This document shows, one piece after another, positions 24,700 to 38,600 of a stretch of DNA of 64,000 nt. Location: NCBI RefSeq assembly GCF_037975245.1, contig NC_092580.1, forward strand, positions 31,426,001 through 31,490,000, given 5' to 3'. Source of the stretch: Apostichopus japonicus. Lineage: Eukaryota > Echinodermata > Holothuroidea > Aspidochirotida > Stichopodidae. Within the stretch, counting starts at the first letter, position 1. Every line of letters begins with the position of its first letter. Made by a program: the position numbers and the translations under genes. The notes under the pieces were generated by a model, which was not told where the DNA came from, made no database searches, and saw only the letters and a program-made list of their open reading frames with translations.

Positions 24700-27600
24700 C
24701 ATGTGGTCTCATTTGATTGGTGGGAAATGTTGACATGTTACCCCATCCCCTCCACTCCCCTCCACTCACAGTGTTATTAATGACTTGCATCACATCCAAC
24801 GACCCCCACCCCCCGCCCCTTCTCCCTCTATCGTCTGTCCTTTCCTAACATAGAGAGGATGTTCCATCCTCTGTAATATAGTAGTAATCATTGTCTTCTT
24901 TCTCATTAGCAAGCAATTGTCCTAAAAACAAAACTTGATTACCTCATCTTCAGGTAAAAGATTGCTTTATGAAATAAAAACTAGCTCACACATTTAGCTC
25001 GTTCATATCCCACCCCATTCCCACATTTCTTTAACTGCTAACCCTAGCTAATGACTGGACCTTCCCAAGTCCCCGTATATGACTTTATCACTTTAATGAT
25101 GACACCCACTGTGTGCCTATGCATTACCATTGCGTAAGGCGAACGCGCAAGTAAACAACAGTTTACCACGCATACACATGGTACAGGACTCTTTGTAGAA
25201 CGTAGGTTACCACATTGTAAGTCATTCGTATCTATGTTGGAGGTCTTTTACCAGCAAGTCTCTAATACACACATGAAAGGGAGATATAATCTTACACAGT
25301 TAGGGGGCCCTCAACACATACTTCATACATACAACAAGAAAAATACACTTCCTTTGTCAAATCTATGTTACATCCCGCAAAACCGCACTTATTTTCGGGT
25401 TGGCAAGTTGGAGTAAGTGCTTCACTTTGAAACCCTACGCCCGCCCGCCCACATTAATCATGTTAAGTGTAATACAATAATTTCCTCATCAACGCTTTCT
25501 TCATATTTTCCTTCACCGTGGTATTTTTGGATTAATCATCTCACCTCGGTTCAATGCTACAAGGATTTCTGTTCAGGATTTCGTAGTTTGTTTTCTGGGA
25601 GCCTGCAAAACATTCATTAATATTGCTTCTCGGTTTACTTCGATAACGGGCATCAGGCGAACTTCAGAGAAACCCCAATTTAGAACACAAAACTATTTCA
25701 ACACGCAAAGAAAACGCCAACACGAAGTAGTTATTTTCCCCTTACGTTTTTGACATTTGTTAAAGCCATCCAGCTTTTGATCTCATTAGATGGGATTTAT
25801 ATACTAATTAGTTTTTCAACTGTTAATATGATGTAATTAAACTGCATACAATAACAGCTGTATAAATAGAAGAATAGGCTTATCACGCATATAACGTTTA
25901 TAGAACGGAAATGATCAAGTTCAACTAGTAGGTTCTACTGTCAGCCTATATTGGCGTAACTTTAACGAGGAAAATTTAGGTTAAAATTAAACTTTCTGTT
26001 TAAAAAATATATTGTTTTACAATTTATAGACCAATTGGCGAAATACTGTAGCGAACCGGTCTAGACTGTGATCCCCATATTGACTACACCGCACTCACGC
26101 AACGATAAAATTACGTTGTTATACTTTTTTCTTTTTATGGAATACTGGGCCAATTAACAAGGTCATGGTGATTAAACTACTAATTCCAATTCTTCATAAC
26201 TTATTGCATCGATGCGTTTCACTACATTTTACGTATTTTAGGATCTGCCAACCCTCAAACATGTGAATTTGAACTGCCTGCCCTGCACCACCCCTACCCC
26301 CCCCCCCCCTCTTCACAAACTGAAGATTGGTGTCCAAAGCCTGGAGACTTTACAAACCGTTCCAAACTCAAATAAACAGCATTTAGTACACGAACACTAT
26401 CCACTGGGACATGGGCAACGATTATGGGGGGGGGGGGGGCGGGGGCCTGTCCCCCAATATTTTAGGTGGGGGATATTGTATCTAATATCCCCCCAATATT
26501 TGGTGGCATATTTTTTTGTGTGGCTATAAATAGAAAATAATGCGTGAGATTATTTATCCAAATCATATTTGGCGGTGGCTAAAACTTCATCCAACACATG
26601 CTGCATGAGGTAAATGACTCTTCGTGGTCGTTTCTGTGACCGTATGTATAGCACGTTGTCACTCATGATTATTATCATAATGTCTGTACATCTCTTGTGA
26701 ATGAGTGTAAGTACGTACAATCCTATATATGATCCACATCGATATGGGTTCACTGGGTTTCCATTTTGGCCTGTTTCCTGCAAGATTTCTAACCGCAGGC
26801 GCGTAGCCAAGGGGGGGCGAAGGGGGAGACCCCCCTCGAGCATATTTTTTGTATTTTTTATTATATCGAAGTTTTATAGTAGCCGTTATAAGAGGTTTTA
26901 ATTTTTGTACACCAATATATTAACTGTGTCTGAATTTTCTAAATTCCCTGACCAACATTTTTCATCATACTTCCCTCTACTCGTGCAATTTTGACCGATC
27001 TGTATATATATATATATATAAATGAAAATCGTAATGAGTTGGAAAATCAAGAACAGTGAAAAAACTTCCAGCCTCCACCGGGATTCGAACCCGGGCCTCC
27101 CGCTTTGTACGCGGACACCCTAACCAACTAGGCCATGGACGCTGAATGTATGTCCAGAGGTTCTAAACCGGTAAGGAAGGTCGTAATTATGCACATCTAA
27201 TCCATTTGTCGAGCTTTCCGCGTGTCGTATGGAGAATACAGAGACAATACACAACTAAGACAGATAATTGAACGTATCAGTTAATGAGTTACCCAATTGA
27301 ATGAATTTGTTTCTTTGCAAGGCCGGTAGAGCATATATGGGAAGTTTCCAACACTATAACATTATTCTACCCACTAACCCACCCACCATATAGCCTATGC
27401 CTGCTGATGGCTTTGCTGACTGCATTTATTTATTTACACAAATTTACCCTTCATGACCGTTTAGCTTTTGAGCTAGAAGTGATGAACGTTAGCACAGTGC
27501 TCTGCAACCTATATGTATTAGCGATTGTTGCATAATCTTGCCCTTTCATCGACCAATTTGTAACATGTCAAACCATCTTCATTCCTCCTGATTGTTTTCA

Positions 27601-30600
27601 CCATACATCATCAGTGTTTCATTTCATCCTCTTTAACATTCATCCACAAAAGACGATGATGATAGCTGCAAATATAAAATGAAAACCAACATCATCACTT
27701 TAGGGACTTTTCCAGACAAAGATGAACCTTTCAGGCTGAGATACGTGATTCTAATTGTGGTATGGCAAGTAGTTTGAGTACAGACTAATTACAACTGCTG
27801 AGGTTTTGAAAGTCGGTCATTGGTAATCGAAATCGATTTCAAATGTTCTTGAATATCGCTCTCAATAAAGACCAAAAGCTGTGGAGACGTGGCATGGTCT
27901 GAACATTGCAGTAAAATACTCATAATATGAAAATTATTCTTCTCGTTGTTCCTGTGATATGTCACCAATTATTTTGTATTGTCGATGTCCATCGGTGAAG
28001 GCCTAACCAGGGTGTTATGCGGACCAATCAGTAAATGAATCCGAAGGCTGCCACGGTAGCCTAAAGAGGGGCAGAAAACTTTGAAATAAAGACTTTTTAT
28101 ATGAAACTAATGTAAAGCCAATCTATACAATAATCAATGCATTAAATCATGCATAGAGATCTTTAGTGACTGATCTCTCGGGCATTCCTCACTCCCACAG
28201 AAAGTTGTAAATATGCGACATCGAGAGATGGCATTCAGATTGGCTTACAATCCCTCATATTGAAGTTTATTTTACCAATAAAAATATAAGCAGTAACCTT
28301 TAGAAGGGAGCTCTCCCTCCCTCCCTCCCTCGCTCATTCCCTCTTTAATTTCGGATCTTGAATAAAGCTTTCTCTTTGAAAACGACTTTACTCACATTTT
28401 AGATGTATATCTACAAAAGACATTCAAAAATTCAGAGATCGTTTGCGGAGGGAACTATGTGCTGCGGGGAGCCTGGTGTGTGGGTGAGTGTGTGGGTGTG
28501 TGTGGGTGTGGGTGTCGTGGGAGGGGGGGGTGCGGGAGGGCTGATCTAGTATAGAATTCAAGGTATAGGCCTTTAACCAGGAAGCATTTATATAAAGATA
28601 CTCGAAGAGTAGTTATGATATAGACAACATCTCGGATATTGTGTCGATCACGCTTAGCCTTTCCTATACTTTTATAAAACAAATATTATATTTAAAAAAA
28701 AAAGTAACCACAATTTAGGATCATAAAGTTAGGCAAACGATAATTTATTCCAAGGCAGAGTGACATGTCATGAAGTGTGGGTTTGAAGGAGTTACGAGGG
28801 GCTTTCAAACCTTTTCATGAGGCTTTCATAATTTATCATTTGATGATTTCTTAAGTAGTTCTTTCTTTTGTAAACAGTATTAAGGACTTTATCAAATTTC
28901 CTCGAAATCTCCCCCCAATAAACGGTATAATTCACTTCTGTGTATTGGAACTAAAGCTGAAAATCTTATTGCCCCATACCCGAGGCAGTAACTTCACCAA
29001 CATTTTCAAAACATTATTTCCCCGTATTTACTAAGCATGAAGATTATACAAGGATTAACCTGTTGCCTATAAGCTACAGTGCGTACTTAGAAATTGCTAA
29101 CCAGTGATCATAGACGGAATCATGACTCCAACATCACAAGTTGAACTTAATATTCTTTTTCCTCGGAATACGATATGTTTGTATGTGTTTGTCTGTCTGT
29201 CTGTCTGTCTGTGAGAGATGGATGGAGATATGGCATCATCTCGGATGGTAAGGGGGGGGGGGGGGGGTTGGGGAGTGACCGACAACATGTGTAGGACAAC
29301 TCAGTTGTAAACTGCCATCGATGCAATCGAGTGATGGGGGAAAAGTGATGGCGCTCTATAGTAATTTGAAATGTAACTTATAATGTAACTTATATATATC
29401 GTGGGCGGTCTGAAAGTGAGTTGATGTGTTGTTCTAATGAACTTTATCATTTGCATTCACAGTTGGAAATCTACTCCGTTTCAAATGTCATCTGGTGTGG
29501 AACTAAAAGCACAAGTATAATTGTATAAAAACAGTAAAATGAACTTTAAGTATTTTAAGCTTTGGAATTAGGTGCTATGTTTTCCTTTTTCTTATAGGTT
29601 GTTGTTTATAATGGGGACTTACCGTAAGTTGTGCACCATGATCTCGTTTTCTTCGAAACACTTAACCTATTTGTTGCCACTGATCTGTTATCCAAAAACC
29701 ATTTCTAATGGGACGAATGCCAAGAGAAACTGTTACGTGAACTGTACAGCTTCTCACATGCGAAATAATTTTCAATCAGTCGACAAAAAGAAAAGAAAAA
29801 ACGAAAACAGAAAAAAAAAAATTTTTTTATTCCCATGCCTTCACCTCTAAACTAAAACGTACAATATCCCACCAAATCACTATTGCTTTCATGTTATAGA
29901 TATGGTATGAAAGAGTTTTACCGAAACCCTGCTAGGTTAAATGCTAGTGTTTATTTTGAAACAGTATGTGAAACAGACTTTATAAAAGTTATAAGCACCC
30001 TGTTGACATGAATGCAATAAACAATTAAATATTGCTTTGTTTTCGATTTCACAGTATATATATGCACCTATGGCAATAGATTGATGTCACATGACAAACA
30101 CAAACCGGAAGTTGTTCTAAAACATGACAATGTTGCAGTCTTAGTTACTGCAGAATGAGAAGATGAGAAACCGAAGACGATATCATGCTGCGATAGATTA
30201 TCTAACACCAAAGTTTCCCAGATGTGTGATAAAGACTAGTATTACTTTATATGTACTACGCCATCGACAAGGCTTGTGATACCAAACCTGCTTACTGCTA
30301 CCTCATCTATAACTTTAAATGTTAAATGTCTGTGGGCACCTATGAACAACATTGTCCTAATCACTCTAATAGATATTCGAAATCATGAAAATAGCTGCAA
30401 CTTCCCATAATAATCCAACAAAGATGGACCATTGTACAAGCCTTTTCTCAATTCTAGTTTTATTTATGAATTAACATTAGCTAATCATGCACAATGATGC
30501 AAAGGGCGTGACTGCCTAATTTTCTGTTATGTTATCCCTTTGTTTTCACAACCATCTTTTGAAGGACACCGAACACAGGTTTGTGAGCCTAAGGTGAGTT

Positions 30601-32660
30601 TTGGAAATATGTTTTTGTCTTTTTTGAAAAGAGGAACCGTCACATTTTTCAAATGATATATGTGGGCTTGTAATTAGGGGTTAACTTATTAAGGGCTTAA
30701 ATAAGAAATTTCGATTATCGCAACCCTCCACGTAATAGTTTGCACATATGTAATGTATTTCCCAGATTTATCAAAACTTCAAATGTGCATATCTTGGAAA
30801 CGATAAGATCTTTTCGAAAAATGTCAACATAATTTAAATGCGATTATCACACACAACAAATGTACTAAATAGAGGGCAAGTGTCCGCAATACGTACTGTA
30901 AACTACCAAGCTAATATAATTGCCATGTGTTTGTAGCGAACTAAGTTTACTGATTATGACTGATGTAGTGATACCAATATTGTGTTTACATTTTATTCCA
31001 GTACAAGAAACGCCTCCCTGAAGTTGATTGATGCTGTAAACCAGGCGATTAGACACATTATAGGCTACTATTTGAGTGTAAGGGACCACACTACTATAGT
31101 CTATACGGAGTCGATAATCTATTTGAAGTGCAAGATTTCATCAATCGATACGTATAGTGACATTCAGAAACAAAATCCCTCCTTTATTCCCCAGTCACAT
31201 TTAATATGAGTACAGAATATCTCACGGACTTTTTACATTAGTTATAAGAATTTAGAATCACCACCCTCCCGCGATAGAATGCTCTGGGGAGATACTACAC
31301 TGACACACCGATACATGATGTTTGCATCTCAGTGTCTCAAGAATATCCTTCTTATATCAAAACGTCAGACCTTCTGACCTTTATAAATTTACTCGACCTA
31401 CACAGGTACTTTTTGGAGTAGTCCGATAAACAGTTTGCTAACAGCTTTCTCATTCTGCTTTTATCCTCCTAAGGTCGTATTTGACAAGGCCAACTTAGCT
31501 TCGTTGATTGGTTCATACAGACACACCTATGGCATGCCCTCGTATATTATGATTCTACGTCAAAGCTATGATAAACATCACAGCTCGCGCTCTCCTGGAA
31601 AACTGTGCAACTACACAGTGCTAACGTGAGATACGCTAAGGCTGCAGTTGTTACATATATTCACGAGTACTTTGTATTTGCTGCATGCAGGGATCATTTT
31701 GCCTCGTCAGCAACACACTTTCTGTAAGGCAGTGACTGACACGATAAAATCGAATTGGCCGTAGTCGTCCTACCGTCGGTTAACATCAGTATTTGCCAAA
31801 TCTGGTAGCAACTTCAAACTCCTATTCGCTTTGAATTACGTGTTTAACCAACCTTTGGTAAGCATAGCCTAGGCCGTTAGGCCTAACATAGTCTGTAGTT
31901 TCACAAGAAGCATTCATAAGTTGAGACTGAGTATGGCTACACCCTCGGTAATAGTCATAGGCAACTGTAATCAATATTAATACAAATAGAGGGAAACCTA
32001 GTTACTTTCCTAATGCTTGTCTTGTTTATCTATTCCTATAGCCTGTGTTATGTCCTAACACCTCCAGCATACACTGTACAGTGTTTTAATGTATATTTAA
32101 GTTGAAGCATCTCTGATAAATAATCATTAACATGAACAGTGTTGAATAATTCTTTCATATTCAAGACTGAAAAATAATTCAATAATACTTGCTTGTCAGC
32201 AAATTGCTTATTCAAGAAACTGATTGCATTGGTCTTGCTTTTCCCCCTACAATTTGAAGGACCTTGCCATGTAAATCACCTTAGAAGACCAAATAGTTAA
32301 TACATATTTGGACAATGTTTCTGACTAATTCACAATGAGTTCTATGTTTAATAAAAAAAAAAAAAAAAATCCACTCTTATTTCATTTTGCTTGTACTCTG
32401 CTCAAAACCCACCTGTGGCCATAACTGAAGATGAAATAAAACTTTGAGGACTTAAGCCAAGTTTTAACTTGGTTCTCTTCTGTTGGTTTCAAGATGAGAT
32501 AAAGATGTAGAAGGTTATACAGAAATGTTTCTTCTGACAAACATGTCATCAACCACAAAAGTTTATCAACATCAATGGTTTTCATTCATCGGTTCTCAAG
32601 TAACATTACCTTTTGTGTTTTTTCAATGTGACATTTTATTCTATGTTTTTGTGTTGCCAG
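24700..32660. other. intergenic region between ARHGEF3 and UROC1
   Basis: No coding exon recognised. Contains the tRNA-like element at 27071-27142, a TA run at 27003-27020, a G16 run at 29252-29267, an A run at 32351, and pyrimidine or TG simple repeats near 28320 and 28480. A non-coding first exon of UROC1 must lie somewhere here, but I cannot place it. Confidence 0.5.
27071..27142 (-). repeat. tRNA-like element (tRNA-derived SINE head or pseudo-tRNA)
   Basis: On the minus strand 72 bases fold as a cloverleaf: acceptor stem with 6 of 7 pairs (one G-G mismatch), perfect T stem CCGGG/CCCGG around TTCGAAT, and an anticodon stem TCCGC/GCGGG with loop GTACAAA, which would give anticodon ACA. Internal promoter boxes are intact: A box TGGCCTAGTTGG and B box GGTTCGAATCC. 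ACA is not a normal cysteine anticodon in animals and the body does not look like tRNA-Cys. About 50 bases of unrelated sequence and a TA repeat (27003-27020) follow on the 3' side, the layout of a SINE. A functional tRNA is less likely. Confidence 0.7.
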
Positions 32661-35600
32661 GATTGGAACATGTCACTGAAAGACCTAACAGCAGGTTTGC
32701 CTCTAGACCCTCTACCTCCTCCTAGAGAAAGGGATGAGAATCTTCCACATGCACCCTCTCGAACAACAAGACTCACATCTACGGAGGAAAGGGTACTGAT
32801 CTTTGTCTTACTTTTATTCCACAGTCCTTCCATATAACTATTCTATTCAGTAGGTCTGTAGATATCATGATTATAGTTGTAATGTTAGAGAAAAGTTTCT
32901 TGTTGTGCTCTAAAACTCATTCCTCGGTGACAGGAGCTGCAACGCTAGGTGTCAGATTTGCAAATTATCTGCCTTTTTCTCTGTGTGTTTGTGTGGTTTA
33001 CAGTATGACTTTCTCCAGCTTACTTGTTGGTTTTCAAATAGCTGGACTTTTATGATTGTGTGGCTTCTCAGGGCTCCAGAACCAGTCCTCTAGGAATGCT
33101 CTCCTATCAATATGTATCCTATGTACAACCTTATATTATCCTGTTTTCAAATAATGGTTTGAGCACTTATGACCAGCATTGCTCTGAGGTACTGAATTTT
33201 CTTGCTGCAAAACTGTTTGTTTCATCATTAATGCCAAATGCACTGTTTATTTCCAGGCATTCAGCGTTACTGTTTGAATCACTGAGCAATTAATGTACCA
33301 GTATTCACTTGCCCTTTACATGATATTTCATGACAGTGTCATTCAAAACTTTCTAATCAGCTTAATATCATCAAGGGTATAAGGACTAGGAAGGTTCAAA
33401 CAAGGTTATTTCTGGTGTAGTGAACAAAACTGATTCTCTCGGTCCACCTAAAACAATATCAAAGGAGAACTACTGTGTGCTTACATGTAAAAATAGATGG
33501 TTAATGTTTGAATGTATTTATTATTTTATCAAAGTGCAACGACAAAGACGTTGATATTATTTACAATGGCAGCGTGCATTAATAACTAATAATATTGTAC
33601 TTTTCATTTTTCTGCCATCATTAACTTATGTTTCCTTGGCTCTTTATTGTCTTAGCAAGCTCTTCAGAATGCTCTTCGGTATATTCCCTCGGAGTACCAT
33701 GAAACATTGGCACCCGAGTTTGCATTGGAGTTGAGAATGTACGGGCATATATACATGTATCGTTTTTTGCCTCAGATGGAAATGCGGTAAGTCCATTAAA
33801 TCATTTCAAGTGTGCTGCTTATGGACTGTTTTTAGATGATATAGCTAGAAAGCAACTGCTTTTGAAACTTGTACAACAAACTAATAATTTACTCATTTAT
33901 TTTGTAAGGCATGAAATAGTTGTTGCAAACATATTCATCTGCATCTGAACAAGCTGCTTTAACATGGTTTGGGGTTTGTACAACCATAAATGTAGTCATC
34001 CCCATGAAGTCCTGCTTTACATGAATTGGTTGCAGGAAGTCCAATCCAAATCTCTGATGCTCAAACACATCTCCTCTTGTCTTTGAATATAAATATGCAA
34101 TAGGTGTTACCAAAGAAAAGGCAAAACTTGACAAGATTTTTTTGTTGTTGGCCAACTTAGTGAGTTCATTAGTTGCATGAAAGCTTTTAAGTCTATAAAT
34201 TACGAAACAGTTAACAAACCACCTGTAGCAGATACATTAGAACCATTAGTATCATAATTTCTACTTTCATATATAGTAATACATTAAGATAATTAAAACA
34301 TCTGCATGACAGTAATGTTTCTTTCACAGATTTTCTATTCTTTTGTGCAGCATAAGATTCTTATCATTTTGATGACATAATTGTCAAAATTGATCTTTTA
34401 GTTGAAGCATTTTTTGTACAATGCTGTGGTTCCTATGGCAATCCTCATAGACTAATACAGTAGATGTAAGGATTACTAGTTTGAGGATTAACACTAATGT
34501 AATGCTTTTAATCCTTGTTCATTTACATATATGTGTTCTTCATTTCTTCAGTGCTTATCCCATTGATGAATATTCACGCCAAGCTGCTGCCATCATGATT
34601 AGTATTTTGTGGATTAATCAATATTCGTTGCTTTTAATCCTTGTATGTGTTCTTCATTTCATTAGTGCTTATCCCATTGATGAATATCCATGCCAGTGTA
34701 CACAAGCTGCAGCCATCATGATGATGATTATGAACAATCTCGATCCTAAAGTAGCCCAGGTATTTTGCCTCTTTTCTTGCTTGAAATCTTTGCATTATGT
34801 TTGTAAGAATGAATTATCAGCAAAAGCAAAAGTATCCTTGATTTAAAGTATCATATTGGTATAATATTAACTGTAGTCAAGGCAACCAGTATCTTTTAAA
34901 TGTGTAAAAGTATTTTGCCCTCTACCAGGCTTTACTCATGTTGCTATGGCAATGTTCATTGTGAAAACTGTGGAATGTTGTCCCTTTTCATTTAAACACT
35001 GATGTGTTCTTTGTTTCAATTTCAGTTTCCGCAGGAACTTGTGACCTACGGTGGAAACGGACAGGTTTTCTCTAACTGGGCACAAGTAAGAATACTGCAG
35101 TTAAAGGTCACCCTTTTTTTTCTCCCCACATCCTTCACTCATCCCCATAGGAGGATTTAACTTAATAGTATAGTTAAGTTTAGTGTTAGATTAGAGACCC
35201 AAGGATCAGGAAGCCTTACAGGTGCTTATTTGAGACCCTATACGTGTTAGATCGTAGATGAACATCGGCTTATTTCAAGCCTTCTCTTTTCGATAAGTGT
35301 TCAGAGGATAACGAGGCAGAGGTGTAAATTTGCTCCCATTCCTGCTCCCAGGACCGCTATTTAAAGTCCCCCGTCTGACGGAGGAGAGTGTACACTGCAG
35401 CGATTTTTTAATAGGTCAAGAGAATTTGGCTCCTGGCAGAATTTTGATCCGGGAAACTAAGGACAGTGAGGCGGACACTCTAACCACTGAAACAAGCCTT
35501 CGCTTGATATAACACTAGATCGATGATAATTTACATCGCATGAATTTTCTTATAGGAACTGTAAGTATATGATTCCTATGTGTACAATTATAGAAAGAAC

Positions 35601-38600
35601 TGTAGCATTGTTCTTGCATGAATTGTCAATTCCTTTGTTCTCTTTCTAGTTCTGGCTGGTGATGAAGTACCTCTCGGAGATGAAGAATGACCAGACCCTG
35701 GTCATGTACTCAGGCCACCCCTTGGGACTCTTCCCCAGTCATGAGGATGCACCCAGGGCAGTCATCACCAATGGAATGGTAAGAATACAGCTTTGCTTCT
35801 TACATGCAAATTAGGCTAGGCCTTGTTTCAGTCTGTTATGGGAGTGTGTAATAGGTTTGGGCCTAGTGTATTATTAGTGCAAAACATAAAACAGATTTGT
35901 GTTTGTGGTCCTAAACATGTACTATGACAATAATATTCTAGGGCTACAATTCAACAGCCACTGGGCTTTGCTTTATTAAGTCCCAAAATTATGTAATAAT
36001 TCAAGGAATTATTGCTATATTCTGCAGGAATGCTATCAAATACCTCTTCCTGCCTAACCATTGTGCAGTTTACTGGTAGTTTGTCTGACCAATCACTGGC
36101 AACAACAATTTTGATCCAATTGATGTTTGCATGGATTAGGCTAGGCCTATATGGATCTGCTTTGAAAGAGGGGCAGGCTATATCCTAGGCTAGGTTAAGG
36201 CTTGTTTGCAGGGATGTTTTTTGAAAGTAAGAGAGTTTTCCAAGTCTACTCTCAATTAAATACAACATAATATACAATAAATTTTAAACAAGTATATTTT
36301 AAAGTATATTTGAACTGAAGTAAAATTAAGTATTCTCCAAGCTTGCCTGGACTTGTTACATTACAAACAATTGCCTCCCGCTTTAAAATTGAGAAGAAAA
36401 AATATTTTATGTTTTGCTGCCTCACAATCTGCTGTTCAACTGAATGGCAGAGTTAATATTCCTATTAGTACAATGACAGTGATGTACGAAATTATAATAA
36501 AAATGGAAAAACATGTAACATAAGGTTTTTTATTATTTTGTAGATGATTCCAAACTACTCATCTAGAGAGAATTATGACAGAATGTTTGCTTTAGGAGTT
36601 ACCATGTAAGTATTCATATTACAGTCACTTATAAATGAAATGTTCCTGAGAGGAAGTGTGTCTGAAACATCGGGGTTCCTAGGTGGGGGAGATAAGAGGG
36701 AAATAGTGGAAGGTAGGGGGGGGGAAGGTAAGGATAGCCAGTGGTCAGCCCCTTAAAGGTCTTACCTGGCTTCGAAGGGTGATATGCTTCTAATGTGGCC
36801 AGGGAACATCCAAACAGTAGGATATGATGAATATTTCCACCAGACACTGCAATGATGTTGCTAAGTGCTATAGTTATAGTATTCTTAACATTTCTTGCCT
36901 GTTTTTGCTTTCTTCCCAGGTATGGGCAGATGACAGCTGGAAGCTATTGCTACATAGGGCCGCAGGGAATTGTGCATGGCACCACTGTAAGTAAATCACT
37001 GGTCTTCAGTGGTTCTGTATCCGAACATATTGTGCCTTCAAACTCATCATTCTTGAGAATCTGCTAAAGATGTTCTCTCAATTTGAATAATCCAAGGATA
37101 TACTGATGACAAGTGCAGAAGCATGGGTTATTGGGGGGGGGGGGGTGGGCATTGGTAAATGTGGAGACTGTCATGAGTAACATTCCTTAAAGTTGTCCAC
37201 AAAGATCCATTTTGTTTGGTGAGGTTGCATTCAAACACCTCCCTACTTTAATCTGTCCAACCATGCAAACACAGCATAGCAACTGTATTAAATTGTTACA
37301 TAGGAATATAAGAATATAGCTTATTAGGTAATTAAAACTTTGTGGAATCAAGAATTTTACCCTAATTTAACCAAATTAAATTGCTTGTGTTTGTCAATGA
37401 TGCAAAAAGGTTTATCTATCAAAAACATTAATCTATTATAGAATTTAAGTGAAAAGAAATGACAAAGTGTCTCTTTTTTGCAGCAAAAAGTGTAAAATAT
37501 TTGGTTATGAAAGAAATCAATTCAGAAACCTGCAAATGGTCCTTGTTCTTTACAGCTAACGTTGTTGAATGCTTGTAGACGGAAGTTTGGCAACAGTGAC
37601 CTGCGAGGGAAGGTATTTGTGAGTGCAGGGTTGGGGGGAATGAGTGGTGCCCAAGCCAAAGCTGCTGTGATATGTGGATGTGTTGGGGTCATCGCAGAGG
37701 TCAGCAAAGCTGCATTGATGAAGAGATATGATCAGGGGTAAGAATTCTCTGCCATATATGGCTTGGCATTGTATTACAATACGCTGACATTCCAAGGTGA
37801 TGAAATCCTTTAATAGTCATAAAATCTTATTAAACCAGTTTTCAAAAAATTGTTTCAAAATCTTCCCAAAATGCTAGCAGCCATAAAAAATTTATCAAAA
37901 TATCTTCACCAGACGTCAATGTGACGACTTGGACGGTCAATTAAGCAGTCAGTATTTAGTATGTTTGAGCTATCCAGTTTGGATCACTCTACACTAACTT
38001 ATGTCAGTAGATTTAATAATTTGGTCTTGACATAGTTACATCATGATTTTTACATCAGAGTTGCAGAACCCTTATTTTCCTTTAGTGCCACTGCGTAATG
38101 AAATTGATTTTATTTTTCGTAATGAATGTACCAGTATTGGCTGTGTTGTTCAAATGCAGACCTGTGTTAGCGGCTGCTTGCAGACCAGTCTCAGACCTGA
38201 TGCTTCTTTGAAAGAAATCTGAAAATCCATCACTCTAGTCTCAAACTTTGATGGCAAGATTATTTAACATGACCCGTCTATAACTTTCTGGTCTTTGCTG
38301 TACATATTTGTGAACCTAAATCTATTCAATTACTGTATAACTCTATTTCTAAATCTTGTGACCCTTCCCTGGACAATGTTCATACCTTTGACCTTAAGAC
38401 ATGACGTGAACTCATCAGCTTTCGAGAACAGGGAAGTGCTACTCTTTGACTCAAGTTAAAGTATGACTGCTTTGTTTTCTTTTTAATTGTTTTAATTTTG
38501 TAGATGGCTGCTGGAAGTGGCTGAAGATGCAGATGCATGTATAGCTCTCATCAGGTAAATCTTATAAATATTTAAATTAATTTCAAAATGTTCTTATTTT

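Noticed and set aside
28455-28682. Minus-strand frame with His-Pro-Thr repeats
   Set aside because: Product of a TG/TGGG simple repeat; no conserved features.
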